This document shows positions 51,491-62,100 of a stretch of 64,000 nucleotides of DNA, piece by piece (position 1 is the first letter of the stretch; the number at the start of each line of letters is the position of its first letter). Both the position numbers and the translations under genes were made by a program. Under the pieces are notes generated by a model that did no database searches, was not told the origin of the DNA, and saw only the letters and a program-made list of their open reading frames with translations. This stretch comes from Linum tenue (lineage: Eukaryota; Streptophyta; Magnoliopsida; Malpighiales; Linaceae), in the NCBI GenBank assembly GCA_946122785.1, contig CAMGYJ010000011.1, positions 12,648,001 to 12,712,000 of the forward strand, written 5' to 3'.

Positions 51491-52864
51491 TGATGACTCG
51501 GTATTTGCACATGTTTTCCCCTTTGTTTCTTGATTGTTTCAGCTTGAATTATCGTGTCTTTGGCCTATTTTATGCTAGGTTGTGTTCCTTTGTCACATTT
51601 CAGGTCCTAGCACATAAAGTGAAGTATAGGCGCAAGTTTCAAGTCAATCAGAGATCAATTGACGATTCGGGAGAAGAAACTCGGGTATGACCTGAAGAAG
51701 AATGGATTTCTACCTCACTTTATGGACAAAGAATCATGCAAGCTTGTCATGAAAAGAAAGAGGACGAGACTACGAGCGTCTGGGATCAAACGACGACTGA
51801 ATCGGAGGTCAAACGAGCTCAAACGAGATCAACGAAGCTTAGGAGTGCATGCTGGAAATTGTGCACGGCCGTGTGAAATTCTGCACGGCCGTGCGGGTTT
51901 CCCAAGGGGTCTGCACGGCCAAAACCTCAATTTGCACGGCCGTGCAAGTAGGGGGTGTGAGTTTCAGCGGGTATAAAAGCTGTTTTGTGATTTTTGGAGA
52001 GGGGGAGCTGGGTTTTGGATCCCAAACACCCAAGGGACGAACCCTAGAGAGAGAGAGAGCGACTTGGAAACATTCTTGGAGCTATTTTGGAGGATTTCTT
52101 CGCCATTGGAGCTCGGGAATCAAGCTTGGAGATGGAGATTGAAGATCTAGATCAGATTTCTGCAGTCTCTCTCTTCTCTATGGAGTAACTTCCCTTCACT
52201 TAGGTTTTGAGGAACCCTAGTTCCATGAGTTAGGATCTTTCTTGTATGAAGTTTTGGATGCTTTATTGTTTGATTATAATCGATTGAGGCATGATTTATT
52301 GAGTCAATTGAATCTTGATCAAATTCTCTTGATTTATGCTTTAACCTATGATAGATAGAATCTGATTAGGTTAAGAGAGCTTCCTTGATTGATAGTGGTG
52401 AATTGGTTGTGCGAGAGTCAATCAACTCACTGCTTTGTATTGGAATTCATTCCAGTAGTGGAGTTCTGTGTTCATAGCCTCAGCTTTCTATCCCGGTGAA
52501 GACTAATCGTCTGCCGGGTAGTTGGACTGAGAGGGCTTGGTCAGCTTAAGAGATTCCAAGCTAATTTAGGATCTTCCGCAGTCTAATCAACAGTAGATCA
52601 ACCAAAGGTAATTGCAACTTGGACCTAATTGAGGAGCTAGGGGGAATCATACCTAAGTGAGTTCCCAACTTGTAATTAGTAGAGTAGTCAGTAGAGTAGT
52701 TTATCAATCAATCCTTAATCTAGTTTGCTAGATAATGAACTGAAGCTGAGTAATAGTAAATCTAGAGACCCGTGGATTCGATATTTATTACTTGTGCCAC
52801 TATACTGCAGTCCCTTTCATTGGTTACACTTGGCCATTGTTAGGTGTTGTGTTTTGGCGTGTCA
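51491..52864 (+). repeat. Right (3') LTR, 1374 bp
   Basis: TGATGACTCGG...GGCGTGTCA, directly after the polypurine tract. It contains four GCACGGCC motifs (51862-51946), a TATA box (GTATAAAAGC, about 51971-51980) and the region TTCATAGCCTCAGCTTTC then TATCCCGGTGAAGACTA that is nearly unchanged between otherwise diverged LTRs. Confidence 0.85.
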
Positions 52865-52880
52865 GTTTGCGATTATAAAG

Positions 52881-53508
52881 ATGGCGGCCATCGCTGACGG
52901 AGCCTCTTAGGATACTAGATTGGAATACTTTGAACCTGAATTGATTAATGGATCTATTCGAATTCCAAATTCGGTGATGGACGAGGGTGCTCGGCAGTGT
53001 GAAAATAGTCTGGTAGGTCAATTTCTAGCCTCTCCGCCGTCTCTGGCAACTCTGAAATTCTGGGCAAACTGGTTATGGGGTAGAGAGGGAGAAGTGCAAG
53101 TTTCTTGGTTGGAAGAACGATTGGTTCTGTTAAAATTTCTATCGAAGGTTGTGTGCCAATGGGTTTTTGAAGGAGGACCATGGCATTACCGCAATAATCT
53201 TCTGTGTGTGCGTCGGTGGGGTGTGCTAAAATCTATGTCGAGGTAAGTGCTAAGAAGAAGCTGGTGGACAAAATAAGTATTACCCCGGATGAGATGGGTG
53301 AAATGTATATAGGGGTTGAGTATTGTCGATTGGCTCCTTGTTGTCATTCCTGTCGACTTTACGGTCACGATTGTTCTAAGCCTAAGGGGCCAACGAGGAA
53401 GGTGTGGAGGAAGAAGGAAGTTCATATGGAGAAGGTCAGATTGGGACAGAGGGAGAGTCTTCACTGCAGGGTGCGTCTAAACCTGAGCAACAACTGATTG
53501 TTGACGCT
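52881..53508 (+). pseudogene. LINE ORF1 (DUF4283 / CCHC zinc knuckle)
   Basis: ATGGCGGCC start at 52881 with a stop after 9 codons. The DUF4283 domain NSLVGQFLASPPSLATLKFWANWLWGREGEVQ (about 53005-53100) and VFEGGPWHY follow. A frameshift near 53210 leads to KIYVEVSAKKKLVDKI and the zinc knuckle region CRLAPCCHSCRLYGHDC. ORF1 products of plant L1 elements bind RNA. The C-terminus ends at TGA near 53494, before the perfect inverted repeat. Confidence 0.8.
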
Positions 53509-53571
53509 GCTGAGCCTGAGCATCAGATTATTGTTGTGGCGGATACTTCTCCTGTCACACCAAGTGCTTTA

Positions 53572-53656
53572 CCGTTGTTTTCTAAATTTGAGGTTGTTTG
53601 GCACCATTGCAAAGTCATCAATGGTGCCAAACAACCTCAAATTTAGAAAACAACGG
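53572..53656. repeat. Perfect 38-bp inverted repeat with 9-bp loop
   Basis: Arms 53572-53609 and 53619-53656 are exact reverse complements, separated by CAAAGTCAT. The left arm starts CCGTTGTTTTCTAAATTTGA and ends TTTGGCACCATTG. It lies between LINE ORF1 and ORF2. Confidence 0.97.
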
Positions 53657-53736
53657 AGATGTTTAGTCTTTCCCCCACTTAGGAGGGAGGGATTCTGTGG
53701 TCAGAAGGGAGCTTGCAAGGCTCCACCTCCCTCTAA

Positions 53737-54926
53737 ATGACAGTTTTAGCTTGGAATATGAGAGGATTTAATTTCTATCCCAAGCATGAGTCCATGCTTG
53801 AGTATATAGGTAGATATAAAATAAAGGTGTTTGCATTACTGGGAGCAAGGATAAAAGTGGATAAAGCAGTGAAAATTAAAGAGAAGTTCAAAGACTTTAC
53901 ATTTAGGGATAACTATGAGTTCAGTCCATTGGGTAGAGTGTGGTTGGCCTGGAAGGATGAGGTCAGGCTTAGAGTTTTGACTACGGATAGAAATTTTATC
54001 CATGCTCTGGTTTCTATCTCACATCAGGAGCAGTTCTTCATGATAGCAATTTATGCATCAAATGATGAGACGGAGAGAATAGAAACTTATACTAGATTGA
54101 GTAAATGGAAAGTCAAGGGTTTCCCTTGGTTGGTTTGTGGTGATTTTAATGCGATTATCAACCCTCTTGAGGCATCAAATGAAGTTTCAATTTCCACTAG
54201 TATGACTACTTTCCGTGAATGGTTGAGAGATATGGAACTAGTGGATCATCAGGCATCAGACACCTTCTTCACTTGGATAAATCAGCAGAGGGCTAATCCA
54301 ATAGCTCGAAAGCTGGATCGTATACTAGTGAATGAAGACTGGTTGGATGGACTGCCAGACTGTGTAGCAGAATTTCTCCCTCCATCTTTCTCTGATCATA
54401 GTGGAATGTTGATTAGGACTTGTATCCCAAGGAAGAGTTTTCCAAAACCTTTTAGGTTCTATGACATGTGGACTCAACGCCCTTCTTACGAGGGGATTCT
54501 GAAGGATATCTGGAGTCAGCGGTTTTCAGGGACAGCAATGCAGACAATAAAGCAAAAATTCAGCTTGCTGAAATGGGAACTCAAGAAACTCAATAAAGAG
54601 CACTTTTCTGACATTTCAGAAAGGGTTAAGGAGGCAAATGCAACCCTTAAGGAAGCGCAAATGCAAGCTAGGGAGACTCCCTCTACTTCTACTTTTGATA
54701 GGGTTCATGATCTTACTTGTGAGCTGAGTAGGCTGAAGTTGGCAGAGGAGAGTTTTTACAAGCAAAAGTCTCGTATCTAGTATCTTGTATTGGGGGATAT
54801 GAACTCTGGGTTTTTTCATAAATCAGTGAAGATCAGACAAGCTCGGAAGAAATTAAGAAAGCTGATTGGTGATTCAGGAAGAGAGATCATTGATGAGGAA
54901 GAGATAGCATCAGAAGCAGTAGCTTT
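53737..54926 (+). pseudogene. LINE ORF2, endonuclease half
   Basis: From ATG 53737: WNMRGFN (start of the AP-endonuclease-like domain), VCGDFNAIINPLEASN, RKLDRILVNEDW and PPSFSDHSGM, the usual catalytic blocks with D and H kept. A TAG at 54778 interrupts. The frame then runs GDMNSGFFHKSVKIRQARKK and SEAVAF up to the site where a second LINE has entered (54916-54926). In canonical plant L1 elements the early catalytic Glu lies in a Q-ET block; here it reads LLGARIK, so that Glu appears lost. Confidence 0.85.
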
Positions 54927-56282
54927 TTTTTTTTATAAGGGTGAAATAATATTAAAAACAAGGAAAGAAACAACAGTAGCAGATGGAAAGAACCACCCGG
55001 GCAGTAGAAAACAACCAAGCCCAGAAACAGAAAACAAAGAACAAAAACAAAAGCAAAAAACACAGGGACGACACAGGTCGTAAACAAATCACAGGGACAC
55101 AGAGCAACCCGAAACAAAAGAAGAACCAGCGGCTAGGAGGAAGCAGCACTTGGGAGTTGCGTGGGGAATAGCCGAAGCTTCAGATTGAAGAGCCACGCTT
55201 CTTCAATACTTCTCTCGACCTTATTAGCACAGACCAACCAATCGCACACCAGGCGGGCGATAGCGAAGCAAACATCCCGAGAGGAAGCACTCTCATCCCT
55301 AAAGATTCGGGCGTTTCACTCTATCCAGATCCGCCAGCAAAAAGCATGGAGAAAGACCTTGGAGCACCACTGCTGCGGGTTAGAGGGATTCGAAAACTGC
55401 CACCCTCTAATGATCGAGGGGAGATCTCTTTCCGGTTGGGCAAGTTGCACAAACGAACTCATAATCCTCCAGATTTCGCGGCTGAAGGGGCATAAAATGA
55501 ACAAATGATCTAGGGACTCTTCGTTGCAGCCGCACATAACGCACCTGCTGGGGAAAGCCCAACCCTTCCTCTTCAACGCATCGTGCGTGAGAACTTTCCT
55601 TTGGTAAGCAATCCATAAGAAGACACATATCTTGAATGGGATCGACGACTGCCACACGATCTTGTGAGGAAAGCTAGTATCACCATTGGGCGAGGACTTC
55701 AGCAGCTCCCTATACATGGACCCGGATGAGAAGCCACCGGACGGAGCGCGATCCCAAGAGACTCTACCAGGGCCTGTAGAGAGAAAATCAGAAGATAGAT
55801 TGTTAAGAAGCAATAAAAGTCTCACCCTTTCACTCTCAGCCCCCCCCTCTCAAGTTGTGAATAGATGGGAGAACCCAAACAGGAACTCCATCTTGATTCT
55901 GAACCATGTCCCCGACCCGGCAGTTCGGCTCCATTGCAACAGCAGCAACCCTCGGGAACTCTAAGGCAAGCGGCTTTGATCGACTCTTGATCCAAACGTC
56001 GAACCAGAACGAGGTATCAGTACCAGCACCCGGCTCAATATGCGCCCAGTTCCAAAACATCTCATTAAGTTTCATAATCTGAGACCAAGGGCTAACACCC
56101 ACAGCTCCACGAGGCCTCCCCGGTGACCAAATCGACGCACTATTAGGGAACTTCACGTCGATAAGATTGCGCCACCACGACTCCCTCTCGACGGCAAATC
56201 TCCAAAACCACTTACACAAGAGGGCTTGATTTCTGAACTTCAAATCTGTAATTCCCAAACCTCCAAGACATTTAGGAAGCTT
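54927..56282 (-). mobile_element. 5'-truncated LINE inserted antisense into the first LINE
   Basis: On the minus strand it begins within RT-distal sequence (KLPKCLGGLGITDLKF, 56282 leftwards), then the C-terminal zinc-binding zf-RVT domain (FKICVFLWIAYQRKVLTHD; CVMCGCNEESLDHLFILC; near 55650-55450), a short 3' UTR, and a poly(A) tail seen as a T-run at 54924-54934. The 11-bp duplication GCAGTAGCTTT lies on both sides (54916-54926 and 56283-56293). The element is about 1.36 kb. It belongs to a different LINE lineage from its host. Confidence 0.88.
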
Positions 56283-57769
56283 GCAGTAGCTTTCTATCAT
56301 ACACTCTATGGAGTGATCAATATTGCAGTACAACCTGATGGTACTGTTATTGCTGACTATATTAAGAGATATATCAGTGAGCCTAACAAGGTCAAACTCT
56401 GTGCAGAGGTGGTAAATGAAGAAATTAGATTGGCTTTATTTGCTATGGATCCATTAAAGGCTCCTGGCCCTGATGAATGGACAGTGGAATTTTATCAAAA
56501 GCATTGGGGGTTGATTGGTGCGGACATTTGTGCTGGAGTTAAGGAGTTCTTTAGAACAAAGCAGCTGCCAAGAGGTATTAACACAGCTTCTCTCACCTTA
56601 GCACCAAAGATACCAAATGCAGATAAGTTAGTTGCCTTTAGACCAATTGCGTGCATTAATGTTTTATACAAAATAATTGCTAAGTTTCTAGCAAACAGAA
56701 TACAGATTGCTTTGCCTGAGGTGATAAGTAAGAATCAATCGGCGTTTATTAAAGGGAGAAGTATTCTAGATAATATCTTAATGGCTCAAGAGATTGTACA
56801 CAACTACTCAAAGAAAACTATATCATCTCGTTGTGCCATTAAGATAGATTTGCATAAGGCGTTTGATTTAGTACACTAGGAATACCTGTTCTGTGTGATG
56901 TCCATTATGCAATTCCCTACTGATTTATGTATTGGATTCGGGTTTGTCTAAACTCTGCTTATTTCAGCATAAGTCTCTATGGTTCATTATTTGGGTTCTT
57001 CAAAGCTCATAAAGGGGTTAGACAGGGAGATCCTCTCTCCCCTTATCTCTTTGCTATTGCCCTTGAACCCCTTTCTGGAATGCTTGATAATGCTGTGCAG
57101 GCAAAGCAGATTCCCTATCATCCTCAGTGTCGATCAATAAACCTCACTCATCTTTGTTTTGCTGATGATCTATTGATCTTCACTGAGGGATCTGCAGTAG
57201 CATTACTCAAGGTTCAAGGGATTTTGAATAAGTTCAACTCTTTGTTGGGCCTGAGTTATAATCCAAAGAAGTGCGAGGTATTTTTTGGGGGAACAACTAT
57301 TCAGTTTAAAGATAATGCTCTATCTCTTTCTGGTTTTGCGGAGGGGAAATTTCTTGTTCGTTATTTGGGTCTCCCATTAGTTGCTAGACAACTAACGAGC
57401 AGAGAATGTGCTGTGTTGGTGGATAAGATCACGGCTCGAATTCGATCGTGGCATGCTAATAAGCTTTCATATGCAGGCAAGCTTCAATTGATATCATCTG
57501 TGCTCTATTCTCTGGTCCAATTCTGGATGAATATCTTTATCTTGCCAAAGAAGGTATTAGACCAGATTCATAAAATCTACTCAAATTTTCTATGGTTTGG
57601 CGAGGGAATAGGACGTGCGAAAGTGTCCTGGGATTCTGTTGCAGTTCCAAAGAAGGAAGGAGGAATGGGACTAAGGGATTTAGGCAGCTGGAATGTGGCG
57701 TGTGTTGCAAGACTTTTATGGCTTTTACTGATACAGAGTGGAAGTTTCTGGGTGGCATGGATTCAGTGA
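56283..57769 (+). pseudogene. LINE ORF2, reverse transcriptase half
   Basis: Picks up the host LINE frame at AVAFYHTLYG and continues through RT: DPLKAPGPDEWTVEFYQKHW, FRPIACINVLYKIIAKFLANR, QSAFIKGRSILDNI, KIDLHKAFD (D to H-K in the usual KxDxxKAYD is still acidic at the first D). A stop at 56877 and a frame change follow, then GVRQGDPLSPYLFAIALE, the catalytic CFADDLLIF (FADD intact, about 57155-57180) and FLVRYLGLPL. It ends at TGA near 57769. Confidence 0.87.
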
Positions 57770-58388
57770 TATAGGCTGAGGGGGAGATCAATTTGGGACC
57801 TATCTTCTTCTCAGACAGGGTCGTGGATATGGCGAAATCTTTTGGCTATTCGCGGCTGGTTCCATTTTCGGTTTGCTAATTCTGAAAGTTGAATGGTGGC
57901 AAGTGATTTGGAATAAGTTTGTGATTCCAAAGAATAGAGTTATTGAGTGGTTGATAATTCTGAACAGAATCACTACCCTAGTTAAGTTGAAACAATGGGG
58001 GAAAGTGACTGATGCGATGTGTGTATTATGTGACAGTGAGGTGGAAAGCAGAACACATCTGTTCTGCAAGTGTTCTTTTTCCTTGCAGATTTTTGCAGCC
58101 ATTTTCGGCTCGAGTCTCTGGCCAAGCTCGTGGGAGAGTTTATTACAGTGAATATGCAGAATTGTAAAGAAAGGAGGTAAAGGGCTGGTGCAGGGCGCTA
58201 TGTGGTGCTGGTGTCTCAGCATTATTTGGCAGGAGCGCTGCACTCGTATATATCAAGGCAGCAAAAGAGAGTCCAGATTGCTACTACAACAGTTAGTTGA
58301 TGATTTTAACTACTATGCTATGGGAAACACTGCTTTCCTTAAAGAAGTTAGGTTCATTCCTCATTTGCGCTGTCTATTAACGTTTTGA
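57770..58388 (+). pseudogene. LINE ORF2 C-terminus (zf-RVT)
   Basis: Frameshifted continuation. WNKFVIPKNRVIEWLIILNRI and CVLCDSEVESRTHLFCKC form the C-terminal zinc-binding domain of plant L1 elements. After a stop at 58150 the last part ends VRFIPHLRCLLTF at 58388. Confidence 0.8.
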
Positions 58389-58521
58389 TAGCTAGCTTAG
58401 TTTATTCTAGTTTAATTTTGTAAATGGATCAGTGGAGCAGGTCTATTGCTCCTGAGTTTTTTGCGGATCCTGGATTTTCCAGGCGATTCTTAATGCAAAG
58501 GTCGATAATTACCGAAAAAAA

Positions 58522-59562
58522 GAATAACTCAGAGTAAGCTCCTCAGCTTACTTTTCATTATGCTGTGACTGAGGGTGCAAAGCACTATAAATCCTTCTGA
58601 GCGTATAGTGTATAAGTGAGCCTATGGGTTAATGATTATTGACATGTGTCAAAATGAACTATTAATGAAAAGAGGTGAATACATAAGAATAAGTAAAAGA
58701 GCTACATGATACCTCGGTACAGTAGTGTGTCATGTTTGTGTCGATATGGGTAAACCCAATGATACTCCTGTTTGAGCACTCGTGCTCCGCACCGTGCCGA
58801 TTGGGTGACGACCCACGGTACTCATGTTTTGTTCAGTTAGCCGGGCTGGGGTAATCCCGTGGCGACTCCTGTTTTGTATCGGTCTGGGTTGTGTACCGCG
58901 ATACTCCTGTTGGTGCGAGGACTCCTGTTTCGTGCCTTGTGAACTCCCGTTCGTACCAGACTGGGTTTTGTCCCGCGGTACTCAAGTTATCTGATGGTTG
59001 TACATGGTTACCCTGCAGCTTTCCACTACTGTACTACCCGGGGAGGATATCATTTAGCAAATTTGAAAGTGAAATTGTATAAGCAAAATGTCTCTGTCTG
59101 TCATCTGTTTTATGTGTAGAACATGTGGACTTTATTGATTCAGTGGAATGAAAAGTGTGATAAACAACTTAAGTCCTATTATGTGCTAGGGTGTTTCTGC
59201 CAAATACTGTTTTTGTATTGATGTCGATCTGAGCTTAAAATTTATTCACTGAGCGACGACTCATCCTTCGTCACCATTTTTCCTCAGATCAAGAGCAGAA
59301 GTAAGGTGTGTACTGTAGATATCGGGACTCAAGCGTGAAGGGAAGCCATGACGTGGGCGGAGGAGTCCGAACTCCTTAAATGTTTTTATGTTGTGTGGAT
59401 TTTGTAAGAAAGCGGACATCCCCGGTTTTCTGTTTTGACTCTGATGCAAATGTAAATTATGGTTTGAAGTTTGGAAAAATATATATAAAGCTCGAGCCCG
59501 AGAATGTTTAAACTCGATGTATTTTACTGTTTCATTTTGTAATGTAAAATAAGGGTGTTACA
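58522..59562 (+). mobile_element. Probable Ty3/gypsy (Tekay/Del-like) LTR fragment
   Basis: The end AATAAGGGTGTTACA at 59562 is the usual terminus of plant Tekay/Del LTRs. The body has the style of such LTRs, with repeated ACTCCTGTT words after short GC-rich segments (58750-58990) and a TATA-like AAAATATATATAAAGC near 59470. The left end merges with the LINE 3' end and no TG start is visible. No internal gypsy sequence follows, so it is a remnant. Confidence 0.45.
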
Positions 59563-59564
59563 TT

Positions 59565-60207
59565 GATGATCGAAAGTTTGACATTCTGAAGTGGTGGGCT
59601 CGGAACAGTGTTAGATATCCCATTCTTTCAGAGATGGTTAGGGATATATTAGCAGTTCCAGTATCCTCTGTTGCATCGGAGTCCACTTTCAGTTGTGGAG
59701 GTCGAGTTCTTAGTCATTTAAGGTATTCTTTGATCACAAACATTATAGAGGCCTTGATTTGTGCTGAAGATTGGATAAGATATGAAAGTGGAAAGACTGC
59801 AGATGAACTGAATGATAAGGAAGAAGATCAAGAGACAATCGATTATGAAAGTGGTAAGAATTCAATTTATTATTCTAATTTGTCTATACTCTTTACTATT
59901 TAAATTTTAAACCATTCCATTAGTAACATACTAACATTTGTGTATTTTATTTGCACTAATTACTAATACTTTCCAATCTCGAGTGGAATCTGCAAGTGAC
60001 ATCCCAAGTGAAGCACATAGCTTACCTGTTAGGGTTGATGATGAGGAGGAGGAGGAGGAGGAGGGTGATGATGAAGAATCCACCGAAGAAGACATGAACC
60101 AAGATGCCGATGATGATCCCGGTGATACTCTTCTCAGGACTTTGAAGCATCAAGGTTGTGCAAATGTTGGTGGTGGTACAAGTTCTACCGGAGAAGGAGG
60201 AGAATGA
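59565..60207 (+). pseudogene. 3' part of a hAT transposase
   Basis: Starts abruptly after the LTR with FDILKWWARNSVRYPILSEM and VPVSSVASESTFSCGGRVL: the C-terminal hAT dimerisation domain, normally the last conserved part of the transposase. A donor at 59854 (GTG|GTAAG) and acceptor before 59984 (TCGAG|TGG) keep the frame, joining to an acidic tail (DDEEEEEEEGDDEE) ending at TGA 60205-60207. The zinc finger and catalytic core are missing. Confidence 0.8.
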
Positions 60208-60868
60208 GCTATTGTTTATTTGGTTGTCTATTTTAATTTTTAAGTTTGTACTTTGAACTTGTGTTGAATTGAAAACATTGTCATTAGGCACTTTAGTCGA
60301 TTGACGAATGATGATTATGTATTTGTGTTGATTGTTGACTTGTTGTCCCTTTGAATTTGACGAAATTTGTCGAATTGTCGTTTGATGAATTTGAATATTT
60401 GATGAATGATAATGCTTGATTAGAGTTGATGTTGATTCATGAATCATGATTGTTGACACTTTGAACTTATGTTAAATTAAATAGATTAATAGTAGCAACT
60501 TTGAGTTTGACAAATATTAAGTTAATGCATTAACATATAACATATATTTAATTATTCACAAATATTACATACATGAATGGAAGTAAGTAAGTATAGGCCT
60601 CAAAAATATTATAAATAAAAGTTAATAATAAATTATTAATTACCAAAATGTAAAAAAAAAACTCAGAATAATCAAAATATTACAACCTGCCCCCACTGCT
60701 CAGAAATTTGGTTCGGTAATTTTCCGGTAAACCGAATCAAAAACCTTTCGTAGCTACTCCTTACGGTAAATCGGTATAACCGGTTTGTAACAGTTTACCG
60801 GTAATTCGGTAACTGGTAATCGATTTCCCCCGTCCCATACTCGGCATACCAACCAATTGTCACCCCTA
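60208..60868 (+). mobile_element. 3' terminal region of the hAT element
   Basis: AT-rich 3' flank, then a region rich in CGGTAA/TTACCG (60700-60840), then the terminal sequence CCAATTGTCACCCCTA (60853-60868). The latter is the complement of a hAT-type TAGGGGTGACA end. The left end is lost with the 5' part of the gene. Confidence 0.6.
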
Positions 60869-60960
60869 GAGACAAGAACTTCTTAAGGCTTGTATTTTGG
60901 TGACTTAGCTTGCTACTTCTTCCTGAAACTGCATAAATGCTCGCTTCACAGCAACATTTC

Positions 60961-61174
60961 TGCTTCAATATCCATTATCCATAGTTTTGTCAACAAAAGG
61001 TTAGAACATTTAAATAAGAGTGGTTTGTTGTGATAGATGTATACAGTGAATTCATGGATAATCGTGATGCTTCAATATCCATTATCCATAGTTTTGTCAA
61101 CAAAAGGTTAGAACATTTAAATAAGAGTGGTTTGTTGTGATAGATGTATACAGTGAATTCATGGATAATCGTGA
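60961..61174 (+). repeat. Identical 107-bp tandem duplication
   Basis: 60961-61067 and 61068-61174 are identical. Each unit begins TGCTTCAATATCCATTATCC and ends ATGGATAATCGTGA, so the unit's own ends are partly complementary. It is non-coding. Confidence 0.97.
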
Positions 61175-61722
61175 TGTACTAATTATTCATTTGATGTTGA
61201 TGTCATGCACTTCCAAAAGTTGAAGTATTGGACTTCATCTTCTTCCCAGTAGTAGCAGTGCTCTCAGCTGCTATGCTGCTAGCTTCGATTGCCCATTTCC
61301 TCCCATGTTTTTTGTACAACCCTTGAAAAAAGTTTATAGAAAGGGTCACAATTTCTGGGTCCTATGCAATGACTATACCAATATTGATTAACCAATCGGT
61401 CACATTTTCGGATCCTCACATCTTCGATTTCCTCGCAATGGAAGTAAGCTTGTCGGTCATCGTGATCCAACTGTTTAAAGTAGATTCACAAGTAGAAAGA
61501 GAGGTACGATATGTGGAAGTTAGTTAGAGCACCCCGTGGTATTAAATATTTTTATCATTGGCTCCATGACAAGATCTTCATTTATACACGTAACATTGAC
61601 ATGAGAATCGATCAATCTCTGCTACACAACTAAAATGGTTCTATACAACAACAAAGGAACAAAAGATTGTTGTTAGAATAGAATTACTTCCCCGTGGGTT
61701 CATTGGTACAAGTGGACAACTA
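61175..61722. other. Unassigned DNA
   Basis: A minus-strand frame at 61279-61470 has no recognised domain and no start context. Nothing else is seen. Confidence 0.35.
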
Positions 61723-62100
61723 CTGTTGGGATGAATAGCTTTGAAAAGCTATAATGAAATTCTTAATTAATTATCCAGCATTTTTCCATAATACGAAATT
61801 AAGATGGATAATTAATAAAAGGAATATTATGGAGATAATTAGAAATAATTATCTTAATAGATTATATTTTAATTATGGGAGTAATTATCTCCCTAATTAA
61901 AATATGACTTATTCCCAAAGAAAGAGGGAATATTCTGGGTTTTCTGCTCCTATAAATAGCAGACCCCCTAGACCCTCTAAACACACCTCAGAGAGCAGAA
62001 ACACGAGAGAGAGTGAGATTCAAAGAGCTCCGGTTTTCGCACAAAACCGATGAGCAACAAATTTAGAGTGGCTGTTTTATCCTGGAGGCGACCAGCTGAT
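61723..62100 (+). mobile_element. Candidate LTR start of a copia element
   Basis: TGTTGGGATGAATAGC at 61727 is LTR-like, followed by a clear TATA box (CCTATAAATAGCAG, about 61949-61962) and a GAGAGAGTGAG-type leader. A copia gag/protease fragment lies about 1.6 kb downstream in the same orientation, which supports it. The LTR's end and primer site were not found. Confidence 0.4.

Larger units (their letters stand above)
47835..52864 (+). mobile_element. Non-autonomous Athila-like LTR element with a gag-like ORF only
   Basis: Left LTR to 48845, then primer site TGGCGCCGTTGCCGGGGA (48852-48869), complementary to Asp-tRNA as in Athila elements. It has a single gag-like ORF, the conserved 3' motif GCGCTTGTTGGGAGGCAACC (about 50142-50161), a G-run, a further ~1 kb non-coding stretch, polypurine tract GTGTGGGGGGATT (to 51490) and the 3' LTR 51491-52864. 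No protease, RT, RNase H or integrase is present. The left LTR lacks the first ~350 bp seen in the right LTR, and the flanks ACATC and GTTTG do not match. The left LTR is much closer to 1-623 than to its own partner. Confidence 0.8.
52881..58521 (+). mobile_element. L1-type LINE, interrupted by a second LINE
   Basis: ORF1 with DUF4283 and zinc knuckle (52881-53508), endonuclease (53737 on), RT (resuming 56283), and a C-terminal zinc-binding domain (57873-58388). The 3' UTR ends in a short A-run (GAAAAAAAG, to 58521). The 5' end abuts the Athila-like LTR with only 16 bp between, so a 5' UTR is lacking. Target duplications could not be identified. Confidence 0.88.

Noticed and set aside
61279..61470. 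63-residue minus-strand frame resembling a Myb/SANT region
   Set aside because: Trp spacing does not fit and no helix-turn-helix pattern is convincing.
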